From Guptibacillus hwajinpoensis (GTDB lineage: Bacteria; Bacillota; Bacilli; Bacillales; Guptibacillaceae), in NCBI RefSeq assembly GCF_005144865.1, contig NZ_SWFM01000003.1:372001-436000 (forward strand): a DNA stretch of 64,000 nt, read 5' to 3'. The stretch's first letter is position 1. Every line of letters begins with the position of its first letter. Below the pieces are notes generated by a model. That model was given only the letters and a program-made list of their open reading frames with translations. It had not been told where the DNA came from and did no database searches. Shown here piece after piece: positions 48,895 through 59,478 of the stretch. A program made the translations under genes and the position numbers.

Positions 48895-49185
48895 TCAGTT
48901 TTCAGGTCTCTCAAGATAGGAAACATGTTCTATTTTACCCTCAAGCAGTATTTCTTCTGGCAGAATTGTTTTCAGCATAAAATCCTTCCCTTTTATCAAA
49001 AGCTGCCCCTGTTTAAGGAGTAGACGTACTTCCTCATTCGAGAACTTCAAGACTCCCTGATGGTTCTCTATGTAAATATGAAGCTGTCCAACCATCGTAA
49101 TTCGCGGTAAATCCATGACCGCATCCGCGGGAAGCTCTAATCTTCGAGTAAGCCAGGTTTTTAGATTGTGCTTCCACTTTGCCAT
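48895..49185 (-). CDS. yqfC: Sporulation protein YqfC
   Basis: 96-residue small soluble protein, mostly beta, matching YqfC (LPRITMVGQLHIYIENHQG). ATG 49185 follows GAGGGGGAG; six codons upstream are not used. It forms a pair with yqfD, 44 nt downstream. In B. subtilis yqfCD is a sigma-E-controlled sporulation pair. Confidence 0.9.
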   Translation of the reverse strand: MAKWKHNLKTWLTRRLELPADAVMDLPRITMVGQLHIYIENHQGVLKFSNEEVRLLLKQGQLLIKGKDFMLKTILPEEILLEGKIEHVSYLERPEN

Positions 49186-49287
49186 GGATACTCCCCCTCT
49201 CATCTCATCTTTATGAGCGAGAAGCTAAAACTATCACTTTTTCATTTTATTGAATGACTTGTTTTACTTATTACTTTTTCTTTCCAA

Positions 49288-49312
49288 ACAAAAAAGCGCC
49301 GGAGGGCGCTTT
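49288..49312 (-). terminator. Terminator of the yqfB-like gene
   Basis: AAAGCGCC-GGAG-GGCGCTTT followed by T on the minus strand. It separates floA-yqfB from yqfC-yqfD. Confidence 0.9.
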
Positions 49313-49320
49313 ACACATTA

Positions 49321-49755
49321 TTATCTTTTCGATTGCTTTACCGTTGTCATCGAAGGATGAGGTCTCCTCGAACGTGGTGGTCCAAGAATTTCGGCCCAGA
49401 TGATTCCGTTTTGTACATTTCTTTTGCTCACAGAAATTCCTTTTTGCTTAGCTGAACTTCTTTTCGGCTTTTGAACTTTTATGTCATATTGTGCATTTTC
49501 TCGTTCTGAAATTCTCTCAAGAGCTTCTTTATAAGCACTAACATTTTCAGATTGAATCTCATCACTGGCTTCTTCCCTTTGCTGAGGAGGACGACTGGCA
49601 CCCGGTCCGGCCGCTTGTCTTCTTGGACGTTCATTTTGCTGCTGATTCTGATTTTGGTCTTCGTTTCCCATGCGTTTAAAGAAACTCAAAATTCCTCCAA
49701 TCGCGATAATGACGAAAACAATATTGTTAAGAATTAACTCAATAATATTATCCAA
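49321..49755 (-). CDS. yqfB: YqfB-like membrane protein of unknown function
   Basis: 144 residues: one N-terminal membrane segment (about 5-28), a disordered Gln/Asn/Pro/Arg-rich linker, a short helix (YKEALERISEREN), and a basic tail with GIIWAEILGPPRSRRPH. The start is TTG 49755, 6 nt after GGAGGTG. It holds the yqfB position beside floA in B. subtilis; sequence identity with that protein could not be verified. It may belong to the floA-nfeD membrane system. Confidence 0.7.
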   Translation of the reverse strand: MDNIIELILNNIVFVIIAIGGILSFFKRMGNEDQNQNQQQNERPRRQAAGPGASRPPQQREEASDEIQSENVSAYKEALERISERENAQYDIKVQKPKRSSAKQKGISVSKRNVQNGIIWAEILGPPRSRRPHPSMTTVKQSKR

Positions 49756-49790
49756 TATTGTCACCTCCAAAGCCGAAGATAGTTAAGATC

Positions 49791-50780
49791 TTAGCGATCA
49801 TCCTCATCTTCTTCCTGATTAGGTTTACCAATCATATCACGCATATCAGTATCAGCTTCAATATTCTTAAGGTTCATATAATCCATGACACCAATGTTTC
49901 CTGAGCGAAGTGCTTCTGCCATAGCCATTGGTACTTCAGCTTCAGCTTCAACTACTTTCGCACGCATTTCTTCTACTCGAGCTCTCATTTCTTGCTCTTG
50001 AGCTACTGCCATAGCACGTCTTTCCTCCGCTTTTGCCTGAGCAATGTTCTTATCTGCTTCAGCTTGATCGGTTTGAAGAACGGCTCCAATGTTTTTACCG
50101 ATGTCAATGTCTGCAATATCAATGGACAGAATTTCAAATGCTGTACCTGCATCTAGACCCTTTGAAAGAACGGTTTGAGATATCATATCTGGATTTTCCA
50201 GAACTTTTTTGTGATTTGTTGAAGAACCGATTGTACTAACAATCCCTTCTCCGACACGTGCAATAACGGTTTCCTCACCAGCACCACCAACGAGACGGTC
50301 AATATTAGCTCGAACAGTAATTCTTGCTTTTGCTTTTACTTCAATCCCATCCATCGCCACACCAGCTATGAAAGGTGTTTCAATTACTTTTGGGTTAACA
50401 CTCATTTGAACGGCATCAAGTACGTCACGGCCGGCAAGATCAATCGCTGCGCAGCGCTCAAAGCTAAGTTCAATGTTTGCACGGTGAGCTGCAATTAACG
50501 CATTAACAGCGCGGTCAACGTTACCACCTGCAAGATAGTGACTTTCGAGTTGATTCGTATTAAGATCAAGACCTGCTTTTACCGCTTTAATTAACGGGTT
50601 GATGACGCGAGAAGGAATAACACGACGTAATCTCATCCCAACGAGATTGAATATGCTTACCCTAACTCCAGCTGCAAGTGCAGATATCCAAAGCATAACA
50701 GGTACAAATGTGAATAAAATCGCGAGACCAATAATAACTAAGCCAACAATAACCAATAAACCGAGTGTTCCAGTATCCAT
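49791..50780 (-). CDS. floA: Flotillin-like protein FloA
   Basis: 329-residue SPFH protein with an N-terminal membrane-inserting hydrophobic region (about 5-45), a band-7 core ([20 protein letters not shown]), and an Ala/Glu-rich coiled-coil (about 230-300, [14 protein letters not shown]). It scaffolds functional membrane microdomains. GGAGG precedes the ATG. Encoded 20 nt after nfeD, its usual partner. Confidence 0.95.
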   Translation of the reverse strand: MDTGTLGLLVIVGLVIIGLAILFTFVPVMLWISALAAGVRVSIFNLVGMRLRRVIPSRVINPLIKAVKAGLDLNTNQLESHYLAGGNVDRAVNALIAAHRANIELSFERCAAIDLAGRDVLDAVQMSVNPKVIETPFIAGVAMDGIEVKAKARITVRANIDRLVGGAGEETVIARVGEGIVSTIGSSTNHKKVLENPDMISQTVLSKGLDAGTAFEILSIDIADIDIGKNIGAVLQTDQAEADKNIAQAKAEERRAMAVAQEQEMRARVEEMRAKVVEAEAEVPMAMAEALRSGNIGVMDYMNLKNIEADTDMRDMIGKPNQEEDEDDR

Positions 50781-50800
50781 AATTTTCCTCCTTGATTGAA

Positions 50801-52123
50801 TTAAAGTGCTCTTACGATTACTCTAGAGCCGTTCGTCTTTATTATTTTCACTTCAGTCCCTGCGGATAAAAATCCTCCCTCAGTGACAACGTCAAGCCGT
50901 TCATCTCCAAAATCAGCAATTCCAGAAGGACGAAGTGGCGTAACAGCAACTCCCTCAAGCCCAACTAATTCATTTCGAGTAGTGTTTGAAACATATCCCT
51001 TATCAGATTTAGTCGAGTCAGATAGGATGATTTTCTTAAAGAAACCTTTAGAGCCGAAAATCCTTATGAAAAGATAAGATCCTCCAACTGTAACCGCCAC
51101 TGCAATTAGGACAGCAAGAAGTACATATTGCATGGATTGCCCTGATGCAAGAACGATACTTGCAACAATCCCAACGGCTCCTAGCACTCCAAATATACCA
51201 AAACCCGGTATAAATATTTCCACGACAATGAGAATGACACCAACTAACAAGAGCAATAATGATTCCCAACCAGCGAATCCAGCAATCATATGGCCGAAGA
51301 AAAATAGCAATAATGCTCCCGCTCCCATAAATCCAGGTACTCCAAACCCAGGAGAGTACAGTTCTAGAACAAGGCCAAGGCTTCCAATCGATAATAAAAT
51401 CGGGATAATAATTGGGTTTGTAACAAATCGAGCAATTCTTTCGGCAATACTGACTTCTGAATCAATGACTTCTGCATCTTCAAGGTTAAGTAAACTTAAA
51501 ACTTCTGTCCGATCCTCGGCAATTCCTTCAGCGTAACCAACCTTAACCGCTTCTTCTGCATTCAACGTTAAAAGTTCGCCTTTAGGAGCGTTATAGTCAG
51601 GAAGGTCCACATCAGGATCTGCCATTGCAAGCGCATATTTAGGATCACGATCATTTAATTCGGCAGCAGATTTCATAGCAGCATGCCAAAATGACTCTGC
51701 TTTTTTACCTGCTGTATTTCCAGACTGATCGATGATAGCTGCAGACCCCATCAATGCACCCGGCTCCATAATAATCTGATCGGCATTTAGTGAAATATAT
51801 GCCCCTGCTGAAAGAGCACGATCTGCTACATAGGCTGTAATTGGTACCTCTGAACTTTTAATTATGGTTGCAATATTATCCGCAGCATTTACCGCACCGC
51901 CTGGTGTATCGATTTCCAATACAATATGATCAGCACCTTCATCCTCAGCTTCCTGAATGGATCTTTTCAGGAACGCTTCCAAACCTCGCTCTACTTCCTG
52001 CTCTACAGGAATAAAGGAAACTAACTTTCCATCACCTTCACCTGAAGCATATTGTCCAAGAAACGGGAGAACAGCCAACATCAAACAAATTGATACGAGT
52101 AGCCTCCATTTTACCTTTGTGAT
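50801..52123 (-). CDS. yqeZ: NfeD (YqeZ) membrane serine protease-like protein, probable AUC start
   Basis: 440 residues if started at ATC 52123. Residues 2-6 TKVKW and the hydrophobic stretch to about 25 form a textbook signal peptide. A ClpP-like serine protease domain follows ([11 protein letters not shown]; nucleophile Ser about 105 in RALSAGAY), then about five membrane segments and a C-terminal OB-fold ([16 protein letters not shown]). AGGAGG is 7 nt before the ATC. The first canonical candidates, TTG 52084 and ATG 52081, have no ribosome site and cut the signal peptide. It partners floA, 20 nt downstream. Confidence 0.88.
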   Translation of the reverse strand: MTKVKWRLLVSICLMLAVLPFLGQYASGEGDGKLVSFIPVEQEVERGLEAFLKRSIQEAEDEGADHIVLEIDTPGGAVNAADNIATIIKSSEVPITAYVADRALSAGAYISLNADQIIMEPGALMGSAAIIDQSGNTAGKKAESFWHAAMKSAAELNDRDPKYALAMADPDVDLPDYNAPKGELLTLNAEEAVKVGYAEGIAEDRTEVLSLLNLEDAEVIDSEVSIAERIARFVTNPIIIPILLSIGSLGLVLELYSPGFGVPGFMGAGALLLFFFGHMIAGFAGWESLLLLLVGVILIVVEIFIPGFGIFGVLGAVGIVASIVLASGQSMQYVLLAVLIAVAVTVGGSYLFIRIFGSKGFFKKIILSDSTKSDKGYVSNTTRNELVGLEGVAVTPLRPSGIADFGDERLDVVTEGGFLSAGTEVKIIKTNGSRVIVRAL

Positions 52124-52261
52124 ATCGCTCCCTCCTTCCTGCTTCCTTCTTTACGTATGAAACAACAATAAGGTTTCAAGTTTATGTAAACGATGTAGTT
52201 TAAGTATGCCAAAATGTTTACCGAAATACTAGTTTGAAATGGCATTCATATTAAAACCAGT

Positions 52262-52411
52262 AGCTCTTTTCTGAAAGATTGTTGTTTTGAAAGACATTTG
52301 CATAATAATCCACACATCATAGTTGATTGAAGCTAAAAGTGCTCCCCCTTGTGGAAGCGGGTATGAGCGGAAATTAAACGCTTTATCACAACAATGTCTT
52401 CGAAAAAAGCT
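52262..52411 (-). mobile_element. MITE-like element, decayed copy
   Basis: AGCTCTTTTCTGAAAGATTG at one end and the complement of AGCTTTTTTCGAAGACATTG at the other match both family ends with substitutions, including the terminal G to A. The interior is degenerate and no target duplication remains. Same orientation as the 16-kb copy. Confidence 0.7.
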
Positions 52412-52423
52412 ATTAATATAGAA

Positions 52424-52455
52424 AAAAGCACGTCCTGTCGAAACAGGACGTGCTT
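52424..52455 (-). terminator. Terminator of rpsU-yqeY
   Basis: AGCACGTCCTGT-CGAA-ACAGGACGTGCT followed on the minus strand by six T. Confidence 0.93.
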
Positions 52456-52613
52456 ACGCTTGATCATATTTATCCCACAATTAGGACAGTAAGATTTGTA
52501 GCTCAAAATATATAATATAGAAATTAAGAGCCAAAATCAGCTACCCTAAAGGTCTGATTGGTTCAACTTACTGCACTGGAGAAGATACATCTCACAATGT
52601 TGAAAGTTTCACT
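52456..52613. other. Non-coding spacer downstream of yqeY
   Basis: Rest of the 490-bp gap between nfeD and yqeY. Apart from the decayed element and the terminator I see no gene, promoter or structure in it. Confidence 0.5.
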
Positions 52614-53057
52614 TTATGATAAGTTCTTTTGTACAATACGGTTTACAAGTCCGCCGTCCGCTTTACCTTTTACACGAGGCATTAGCGCACCCATCACCTT
52701 GCCCATTTCTTTCTTCGAAGAAGCGCCTGTTTCAGAAATAACTTCCTGAACAATTTGCTCCACTTCTTCTTCAGAGAGTTGTTTCGGCAGATAGACAGAT
52801 AAGATCGACAGCTCTTCATCAAGATTCTGTACAAGATCACTTCGACCAGCTTTTTCAAATTCAAGGAGGGAGTCTTTGCGTTGCTTGACTTCGCGAGTGA
52901 GAACGGTAAGTTCCTCTTCTTCAGTTAAATCATGACCCAACTTAATGGATTCATTCTGAATAGAAGATTTCACCATCCGAATAACAGATAGTTTGTTTTT
53001 CTCTTTGTTCTTCATCGCTACTTTCATATCTGCTGTTAAACGGTCATTTAGACTCAC
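52614..53057 (-). CDS. yqeY: GatB/YqeY-domain protein
   Basis: 147-residue all-helical protein resembling the tRNA-binding tail of GatB. Motifs [18 protein letters not shown] and [28 protein letters not shown] at the C-terminus. GTG start at 53057 with AGGGTG 8 nt upstream. Follows rpsU by 17 nt. Exact role unknown. Confidence 0.93.
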   Translation of the reverse strand: MSLNDRLTADMKVAMKNKEKNKLSVIRMVKSSIQNESIKLGHDLTEEEELTVLTREVKQRKDSLLEFEKAGRSDLVQNLDEELSILSVYLPKQLSEEEVEQIVQEVISETGASSKKEMGKVMGALMPRVKGKADGGLVNRIVQKNLS

Positions 53058-53074
53058 TGACCTAACACCCTCTC

Positions 53075-53251
53075 TTAGAACTTACGCTTTTTCCTTGCTG
53101 CCTCAGATTTCTTTTTACGCTTAACACTTGGCTTTTCATAGTGCTTGCGCTTCTTAACTTCAGCCATAGTGCCTTCTTTAGAAACCGTTCTCTTGAAGCG
53201 ACGCAGAGCATCATCGATCGACTCGTTCTTACGCACGCGAGTTTCCGCCAT
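53075..53251 (-). CDS. rpsU: Ribosomal protein bS21
   Basis: 58-residue basic small-subunit protein ([19 protein letters not shown], Lys/Arg-rich tail). ATG 53251 with GGAGGGAGGG upstream; the longer open frame has eleven unused codons. Leads the rpsU-yqeY unit. Confidence 0.97.
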   Translation of the reverse strand: MAETRVRKNESIDDALRRFKRTVSKEGTMAEVKKRKHYEKPSVKRKKKSEAARKKRKF

Positions 53252-53443
53252 CTCTATCCCTCCCTCCAAAACATACACAATCATAACACATGACTTTCTA
53301 ACAAAGACATGTCACCTGCAATTATAATACATCACGTCCAATTTATCAACATTTCTTTCACTAATTTTAAATCGCAATAAAAAACAAGCATGTGTCGATC
53401 TTCCTCCCCATAAACTTTCAATGGAAAGGAGATGTACAAGTTA

Positions 53444-54379
53444 ATGAGTCCATACGTTGCATCCTTTATCGTCTTTATTAGTATCTTTCTATTTGGGATG
53501 GCCACTCTTCGTATTGGTTTAAAGTCCCTTTCAAATAGCAGGATGCAAAAGATTCTACATCAAGCATCTTCAACACCTTTTCGTGGATTAATTACCGGAA
53601 TTATCGTTACTTCAATTCTGCAGAGTAGTTCAGCTGTTATGGTTATTACGATTGGATTAATTACAGCAAAAGTTCTCACATTCAGGCAATCCATAGGCAT
53701 CATACTTGGCGCAAATATCGGTACAACAGTTACAGCGGAACTTATGACATTGAATCCAGATCAATTTACAATTCCACTTCTATTAGTCGGCTTTCTCTTA
53801 CTGCAAATAAGGAATCAGTTATTATTTAGTATAGGGACTGTTCTTTTTGGACTTGGAAGTATTTTTGTAGCGATGCATGGACTTGAGGCCATGGCAGTTC
53901 CTCTCTCAACTCTCACATTCTTTGATCATATCATTAGCGAATCCAATTCAAGTTTATTTTATGGAATAGGTGTTGGAACGTTATTAACCGCACTAATCCA
54001 ATCCAGTACAGCGACAACCGGAATCACTATGAGCTTTATTAACCAGGATCTTCTTACTCTACCTTCCGCAATCGCAATCGTATACGGTGCTAATATAGGA
54101 ACATGTATTACAGCTATTATCGCAAGCATCGGGAGTGCAAGGGAAGCAAAACTCGCCGCATATGCACATGTCTGGATTAATATTATTGGTGTAACACTAT
54201 TCTTCCCTTTAATTACTAAATTCGGGGAAATAGTAGCTTATGTCACTACCCTACCTGATGTACAACTTGCACATGTATCTCTAATTTTCAATGTGCTTTC
54301 TTCACTATTATTTCTTCCATTAGCTGGAGTTTTAGCATCTGCTATTGAAAAGATTCATAAAGGAAATCGTTTAGCATAA
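53444..54379 (+). CDS. yqeW: Na/Pi cotransporter family protein YqeW
   Basis: 311 residues, about eight membrane segments, two QSSS-type signatures (LQSSSAVMV near 61, IQSSTATTG near 182) and no PhoU domain. Predicted phosphate/sodium symporter. ATG 53444 is chosen because the upstream ATG overlaps the AAAGGAG ribosome site. It is divergent from rpsU and converges with deoC; yqeW occupies this place in B. subtilis. Confidence 0.88.
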   Translation: MSPYVASFIVFISIFLFGMATLRIGLKSLSNSRMQKILHQASSTPFRGLITGIIVTSILQSSSAVMVITIGLITAKVLTFRQSIGIILGANIGTTVTAELMTLNPDQFTIPLLLVGFLLLQIRNQLLFSIGTVLFGLGSIFVAMHGLEAMAVPLSTLTFFDHIISESNSSLFYGIGVGTLLTALIQSSTATTGITMSFINQDLLTLPSAIAIVYGANIGTCITAIIASIGSAREAKLAAYAHVWINIIGVTLFFPLITKFGEIVAYVTTLPDVQLAHVSLIFNVLSSLLFLPLAGVLASAIEKIHKGNRLA

Positions 54380-54408
54380 AAAAACAACCGCCCTAGGACG
54401 GTTGTTTG
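54380..54408. terminator. Bidirectional terminator yqeW / deoC
   Basis: AAACAACCG / CGGTTGTTT with inner CCTAGG, T-rich on both sides. Confidence 0.88.
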
Positions 54409-54414
54409 ATTTTC

Positions 54415-55089
54415 TTAGTAGTCAGTGTCAGCTGTCTCACCCTGAACGATTTTTACTCCAGCACTTGCACCAATTCGAGTTGCTCCTGCATCAATCATTG
54501 CTTGTGATCCTTCAAGATCACGCACACCACCTGAAGCTTTTACTCCAAGATCAGGACCGACAGTTTCTCTCATCAATTTAATATCTTCAACTGTTGCACC
54601 ACCAGTTGAAAAACCTGTAGAAGTTTTAACAAAATCTGCTCCAGCTTTTACAGATAGTTCACAAGCGCGTTTTTTCTCCTCATCAGTAAGGAGGCACGTT
54701 TCGATTATCACTTTCACAAGTGCTTTTCCTTTTGCTGCTTCAACAACAGCTTTAATATCCTGTTCAACAAGGTTGTTATCCCCGTCTTTTAGTGCACCAA
54801 TGTTAATAACCATATCAACTTCAGTAGCACCTTTCTCAATGGCATCCTTTGTTTCGAATGCTTTTGTTTCAGTTGTTACGGCTCCAAGAGGAAAACCAAT
54901 AACTGTACATACTTTAGCTTCAGCACCCTGTAATCTCTTCGCTGCTAGTGATACCCAGGTAGGATTTACACATACAGAAGCAAAGTTAAACTCTCTCGCT
55001 TCTTCGCAAAGCTTCTCAATTTGCTCACGGCTTGTATCTGGTTTAAGAGCTGTGTGGTCTATCATTCTCGCTAATTCTTTATTCATCAT
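54415..55089 (-). CDS. deoC: Deoxyribose-phosphate aldolase
   Basis: 224-residue class I aldolase splitting deoxyribose 5-phosphate into glyceraldehyde 3-phosphate and acetaldehyde. Schiff-base Lys155 (DFVKTSTGF), Lys184 ([10 protein letters not shown]) and Asp93 (VDMVINIGA). Two adjacent ATG codons; AAGGG lies upstream. It is 60 nt downstream of mtaB, a place not occupied by deoC in B. subtilis. Confidence 0.96.
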   Translation of the reverse strand: MMNKELARMIDHTALKPDTSREQIEKLCEEAREFNFASVCVNPTWVSLAAKRLQGAEAKVCTVIGFPLGAVTTETKAFETKDAIEKGATEVDMVINIGALKDGDNNLVEQDIKAVVEAAKGKALVKVIIETCLLTDEEKKRACELSVKAGADFVKTSTGFSTGGATVEDIKLMRETVGPDLGVKASGGVRDLEGSQAMIDAGATRIGASAGVKIVQGETADTDY

Positions 55090-55119
55090 ATTTCATCCCT
55101 TCAATACTGTTTTATGTAA

Positions 55120-55142
55120 TCCGGATCTTAAAAATCCGAATT
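55120..55142 (-). repeat. Hairpin between mtaB and deoC
   Basis: AATCCGGAT / ATCCGAATT with a 6- to 7-nt loop and one mismatch; no T run follows on the minus strand, so termination would be weak. Confidence 0.45.
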
Positions 55143-55149
55143 TATTTAG

Positions 55150-56505
55150 TTAAAATGAAGCAACTGCTGTAGTTGGCTCATCCTCACTCATGACGCGAAC
55201 AAATTGTCCCTCATTATAAGGGTAACCAGCTTTAGTGATTTTCACTTTAACAATACTACCAACCATTTCTTCTGTTGCTTCAAAGATAACTTTCATATAG
55301 TTTGCAGTATAACCTACATATAAGTTAGAATCAGGCTCATCTTTGAATTTTTCTTCTGGAATCACCTCGAGTACTTCACCTTCATAATTGGATGCATACT
55401 CTTTAGCAAGCTGATTGGAAAGCTCAATAAGATGATGGACACGTTTATTCTTAACATCATCATCTACCTGATCTTCCATGCGAGCTGCTGGTGTACCAGT
55501 ACGCTTAGAAAATGGAAATACATGAAGTTCCGAAAATTTATGATTCGCAATAAAATCATACGTTTCTTGAAACTCCTCATCAGTCTCACCAGGAAAACCT
55601 ACAATAACATCTGATGTGATTGCAAGGCCTGGAAGTGCTTCTTTAAGTCGATCAAGACGCTCCCCAAACATTTCCATCGTATACTTTCTTCTCATACGCT
55701 GAAGAACAGTGTTGGAACCAGATTGTAGTGGGATATGAAGATGCGGCACCACTTTATCAGATGCATTTAATACTTCAATCACTTCGTCTGTAACCTGACT
55801 TGCTTCAATAGAAGAAATGCGAATTCTTTTAAGACCTTGTACTTTAGCATCTAAATCACGAAGAAGTTGAGCAAAGTTATAGTCCTTTAAATCTTCTCCA
55901 TATCCAGCTGTGTGAATACCTGTTAATACGATCTCTTTATAACCCGCATCAACAAGTTGTTGCGCTTGTGTGATAACAGCTTCTGGTTCACGAGATCTAA
56001 GAAGACCTCTAGCCCATGGAATGATACAGAATGTACAAAAGTTATTGCAACCTTCTTGTATCTTAAGTGACGCTCGCGTACGATCAGTAAACGCTGGTAC
56101 TTCAAGCTCTTCATAGACACGAGCTTTCATAATATTACCAACGCCGTTAACTGGTTCTCTCTCACGTTTGTACTGGTCGATATAATCGAGCATTTTCACA
56201 CGATCCTGGGTTCCGACTACAACGTCCACACCTGGAATCGCCATGATTTCAGCAGGTGAAGTTTGAGCATAACAACCCGTCACACAGATGACAGCATCAG
56301 GATTTTTTCGTATCGCACGACGAATAACCTGCCTACTTTTCTTATCACCAGTATTCGTAACCGTGCACGTATTAATTACATAGACATCTGACGCATGATC
56401 AAACTCTACTCGTTCGTAATCATGGTCTTTAAACAACTGCCAGATCGCTTCCGTTTCGTAATGATTCACTTTACAACCTAATGTATGGAAAGCAACTGAA
56501 GGCAT
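55150..56505 (-). CDS. mtaB: tRNA t6A37 methylthiotransferase MtaB
   Basis: 451-residue radical-SAM enzyme making ms2t6A in tRNA. N-terminal MTTase domain with iron-sulfur cysteines (Cys11 in TLGCKVN, NTCTVTN, VTGCYAQ), radical SAM cluster CNNFCTFC near 150, and C-terminal TRAM domain. GAGGTGA precedes the ATG. Starts 4 nt after rsmE, so coupled with it. Corresponds to yqeV. Confidence 0.95.
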   Translation of the reverse strand: MPSVAFHTLGCKVNHYETEAIWQLFKDHDYERVEFDHASDVYVINTCTVTNTGDKKSRQVIRRAIRKNPDAVICVTGCYAQTSPAEIMAIPGVDVVVGTQDRVKMLDYIDQYKREREPVNGVGNIMKARVYEELEVPAFTDRTRASLKIQEGCNNFCTFCIIPWARGLLRSREPEAVITQAQQLVDAGYKEIVLTGIHTAGYGEDLKDYNFAQLLRDLDAKVQGLKRIRISSIEASQVTDEVIEVLNASDKVVPHLHIPLQSGSNTVLQRMRRKYTMEMFGERLDRLKEALPGLAITSDVIVGFPGETDEEFQETYDFIANHKFSELHVFPFSKRTGTPAARMEDQVDDDVKNKRVHHLIELSNQLAKEYASNYEGEVLEVIPEEKFKDEPDSNLYVGYTANYMKVIFEATEEMVGSIVKVKITKAGYPYNEGQFVRVMSEDEPTTAVASF

Positions 56506-56509
56506 ATAA

Positions 56510-57262
56510 TCACCTCATTAATTCAAAATGATAAGAGATTGCTGCCAGTACATACATGGCAGCCGTCTCTGTTCGCAAAATTCTTGGGCCGAGACCACAG
56601 GAAGTAAAACCGGCATCCTTCAGCCAATCCACTTCTTTGTCAGATAGTCCACCCTCTGGTCCGAATACAATCATGAAACGGTCATTCACGTTTGCCTCGT
56701 GGAGCGCTTGAACTAGCGCAGCAGACTCACCTGCTTTTGCTTCTTCTTCATAAGCGATCAATTTATGTTCATAGGACTTGCTAATTTCAATAAGTGATGT
56801 AATTGAATAAGGCTCCTCAATGGAAGGAATCGTTGTTCTATGTGATTGCTCAGCTGCTTCTTTCGCAATTTTCCTCAGCCTTTGAAGCTTTTTACTGCTT
56901 TTTTGCTGATCCCATTTTACAACAGACCGCTCTGCTTTAAAAGGTAAGAACGTATCCGCACCGAGCTCCGTACCTTTCTGTATAACCGTTTCGAGTTTGT
57001 CACCCTTTGGCATACCCTGCACGATTGTAACATGAACAGGCAGTTTCTTCTTCTCATCAAGCCATTGCTCTGGAACAGCTGATACCAGATCAGACTCAAT
57101 CTCTATAATTCGGCAAAGAGCTGATCTTCCTTCTTCCGAACAACAAATAATATGGTCACCTGTTGTCATTCGCATTACTCTTGAGATGTGCTTAACATCT
57201 TCACCTTCAATTGTAACTTGATTCTCGGTCATTTTCGATTCAGGAATAAAGTATCGTTGCAT
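56510..57262 (-). CDS. rsmE: 16S rRNA (uracil(1498)-N(3))-methyltransferase
   Basis: 250 residues with a PUA-like N-terminus and a SPOUT knot (VFGPEGGLSDKEVDW near 205, LGPRILRTETA near 230). Methylates U1498 in 16S rRNA. AGGGAG precedes the ATG. 12 nt after prmA and 4 nt before mtaB. Confidence 0.95.
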   Translation of the reverse strand: MQRYFIPESKMTENQVTIEGEDVKHISRVMRMTTGDHIICCSEEGRSALCRIIEIESDLVSAVPEQWLDEKKKLPVHVTIVQGMPKGDKLETVIQKGTELGADTFLPFKAERSVVKWDQQKSSKKLQRLRKIAKEAAEQSHRTTIPSIEEPYSITSLIEISKSYEHKLIAYEEEAKAGESAALVQALHEANVNDRFMIVFGPEGGLSDKEVDWLKDAGFTSCGLGPRILRTETAAMYVLAAISYHFELMR

Positions 57263-57274
57263 TAGACTCTCCCT

Positions 57275-58219
57275 TTACTCGTGAGGCTTTCTTGCGATAA
57301 ATGCAACCCAATCTTCCATTTGAAGCGTTTCTTCAATCACGAGACCTTGCTCGATAATTGATTGCTTTACTTCCTGCTTTTTCGCAGTAATTATCCCAGA
57401 AGTAATAAACGCACCACCTGGCTTTAGTACTCTAGCCACGTCATCTGTGAAACGAATGATAATTTCAGAGAGAAGATTAGCCACAACTACATCGTATTCT
57501 TCTTGAATATTATCGAGAAGATTGTTTTGGCTTACATGAATCTTACTATGCACCTTATTTAGTTTAGTATTTAATCTAGCACTCTTAACTGCTACTTCAT
57601 CTAAGTCAAGCGCATCTACTGAATCTGCACCAAGGCTTGCTGCCGCAATACTTAGCACACCTGAACCTGTACCGACATCAATGACGCGTTGACCAGGTTG
57701 GATAATTTTCTCAAGTGCCTGAACACACAGAACGGTTGTAGGGTGTGTTCCTGTTCCAAAAGCCATTCCTGGATCAAGCTCAATAATGATTTCATCCGTT
57801 TTTACAGGTGAATACTCTTCCCAAGTTGGTGTAATCGTAATTCGTTCTGAAATTTTGACAGGTTTATAGTACTTCTTCCATGCTGTAGCCCATTCTTCTT
57901 CATTTACTTCACTTATTTGAACAGTGTTATGTCCTAAATCGATGTCATAAACGAGTAGTCCATTAATCGCTTCTTTGATTTGTTCAACCGTTTCACCAAG
58001 AAAACTATTTACTGGCATATACGCTTTCAAAATAACCCCTTCTTCAGGGTAATCATCTGGATTAAGCTGATAAACCTCTCCGAAAGTAGTATCCCAAGCT
58101 TTCACAAGATCCATAGGGTCTTCAATGACAACCCCACTGGCACCGGCTTCATGCAGGATATTTGATACTGCTTCAATCGCTTCATTCGTTGTATGAATGC
58201 TTATTTCAGACCATTTCAT
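57275..58219 (-). CDS. prmA: Ribosomal protein L11 methyltransferase
   Basis: 314 residues. N-terminal substrate-recognition domain (about 1-100) and a SAM-binding domain with [14 protein letters not shown] near 176 and [11 protein letters not shown] near 151. Trimethylates L11. AGGAG precedes the ATG. Lies 85 nt after dnaJ, with a hairpin between. Confidence 0.96.
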   Translation of the reverse strand: MKWSEISIHTTNEAIEAVSNILHEAGASGVVIEDPMDLVKAWDTTFGEVYQLNPDDYPEEGVILKAYMPVNSFLGETVEQIKEAINGLLVYDIDLGHNTVQISEVNEEEWATAWKKYYKPVKISERITITPTWEEYSPVKTDEIIIELDPGMAFGTGTHPTTVLCVQALEKIIQPGQRVIDVGTGSGVLSIAAASLGADSVDALDLDEVAVKSARLNTKLNKVHSKIHVSQNNLLDNIQEEYDVVVANLLSEIIIRFTDDVARVLKPGGAFITSGIITAKKQEVKQSIIEQGLVIEETLQMEDWVAFIARKPHE

Positions 58220-58257
58220 TATTGCCCACTCCTCTTTGGATCCTTTTTTCGGAAAGG

Positions 58258-58284
58258 AAACAGGCAGGCCATGTCGGCCTGCAT
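58258..58284 (-). terminator. Terminator-like hairpin between dnaJ and prmA
   Basis: GCAGGCC-ATGTC-GGCCTGC; the following minus-strand sequence is T/C-rich (TGTTTCCTTT), so probably a partial terminator. Confidence 0.6.
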
Positions 58285-58304
58285 TCTGTTACCAGCTTTC
58301 AGTT

Positions 58305-59414
58305 TTAATCACCTTTAAATGCTTTCTTCACTTTAGAGAAGAAATTCTCGTGCTGCTCGTCAGGCACCTGTCCGGAGATTTCACTAAATTCACGTAGCAA
58401 ATCTTTTTGACGATCAGTTAAGTGTTTCGGTGTTATAACCTGTATCTTAACATGCTGATCTCCCTGGCCATATCCTCTAACGTTCTGAATTCCTTTTCCT
58501 TTAAGTCGGAAATTCGTTCCACTTTGCGTTCCAGCTGGAACTTTAAGCTTAACTTTACCATGCAGAGTCGGTACTTCGATCTCATCACCAAGACCTGCTT
58601 GAGAGAATGTAATTGGCATCTGACATAACACATCGTCACCACTTCGCTCATAGAAGTCATGAGACCTCACATAAACGACAACGAATAGATCCCCAGGAGG
58701 GCCACCATTAACTCCCGCTTCACCTTTACCAGTAATTCGGATTTGTTGACCTTCGTCAATACCAGCTGGGATTTTCACGTGAATCTTCTTCTTCACTTCA
58801 ACCTTGCCTTTACCACGGCATGTTTTACATTTATCTTTAATGAGTTTACCTGTACCTTCGCAATGATGACAAACGCGACGGTTTACTACTCGACCAAATG
58901 GTGTATTCTGTTCAACATTTAGCTGACCAGCACCACCACAGTGTGAGCATGTTTCAGGTGAGGTTCCTGGCTTTGCACCAGAGCCATCACAAGTTGAACA
59001 TTCCTCTTCTTTAGGAATGAAAATATCCGTTTCTTTTCCGAAAGCAGCTTCTTCAAATGTTAGTTCCATTGAATATTGCAGATCAGCACCCTGTCTCGGT
59101 GCATTCGGGTTTCTGCGACCGCCGCCGCCAAAGAACATATCAAAGATATCGCCAAAGCCGCCAAAGTCAGCACCGCCACCGCCAAAGCCTTGGTTTGGAT
59201 CGGCATGGCCAAACTGATCATACTGAGCTCTTTTCTGAGAGTCACTTAGGACCTCATACGCCTCTGTCACTTCTTTAAACTTTTCGTCTGCACCCGGTTC
59301 CTGATTAATATCAGGATGGTATTGCTTGGCAAGCTTGCGATAAGCCTTTTTCATCTCGGCTTCCGAAGCATCCTTGCTTACGCCAAGTACTTCATAATAA
59401 TCTCGTTTACTCAT
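58305..59414 (-). CDS. dnaJ: Chaperone DnaJ
   Basis: 369-residue Hsp40. J domain with HPD at 33-35, Gly/Phe-rich linker (about 75-110), four CxxCxGxG zinc repeats ([32 protein letters not shown]), and C-terminal substrate-binding domains. ATG 59414 follows GGGAGTGG. It is separated from dnaK by 395 bp containing a strong terminator and a repeat, so it probably also uses its own promoter. Confidence 0.97.
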   Translation of the reverse strand: MSKRDYYEVLGVSKDASEAEMKKAYRKLAKQYHPDINQEPGADEKFKEVTEAYEVLSDSQKRAQYDQFGHADPNQGFGGGGADFGGFGDIFDMFFGGGGRRNPNAPRQGADLQYSMELTFEEAAFGKETDIFIPKEEECSTCDGSGAKPGTSPETCSHCGGAGQLNVEQNTPFGRVVNRRVCHHCEGTGKLIKDKCKTCRGKGKVEVKKKIHVKIPAGIDEGQQIRITGKGEAGVNGGPPGDLFVVVYVRSHDFYERSGDDVLCQMPITFSQAGLGDEIEVPTLHGKVKLKVPAGTQSGTNFRLKGKGIQNVRGYGQGDQHVKIQVITPKHLTDRQKDLLREFSEISGQVPDEQHENFFSKVKKAFKGD

Positions 59415-59448
59415 CGTATCCACTCCCGATTCTCTTCACATAACGTTT

Positions 59449-59478
59449 ATCATATCATTGAGTTTATACGCTCTGCAA
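59449..59478 (-). promoter_or_regulatory. Possible promoter of dnaJ
   Basis: Minus strand TTGCAG (59473-59478), 18-bp spacer, TATGAT (59449-59454). No CIRCE element seen near it. Confidence 0.45.

Noticed and set aside
46694..53057. phoH to yqeY as one long operon
   Set aside because: Strong terminators at 46660, 49288 and 52424 break it into smaller units.
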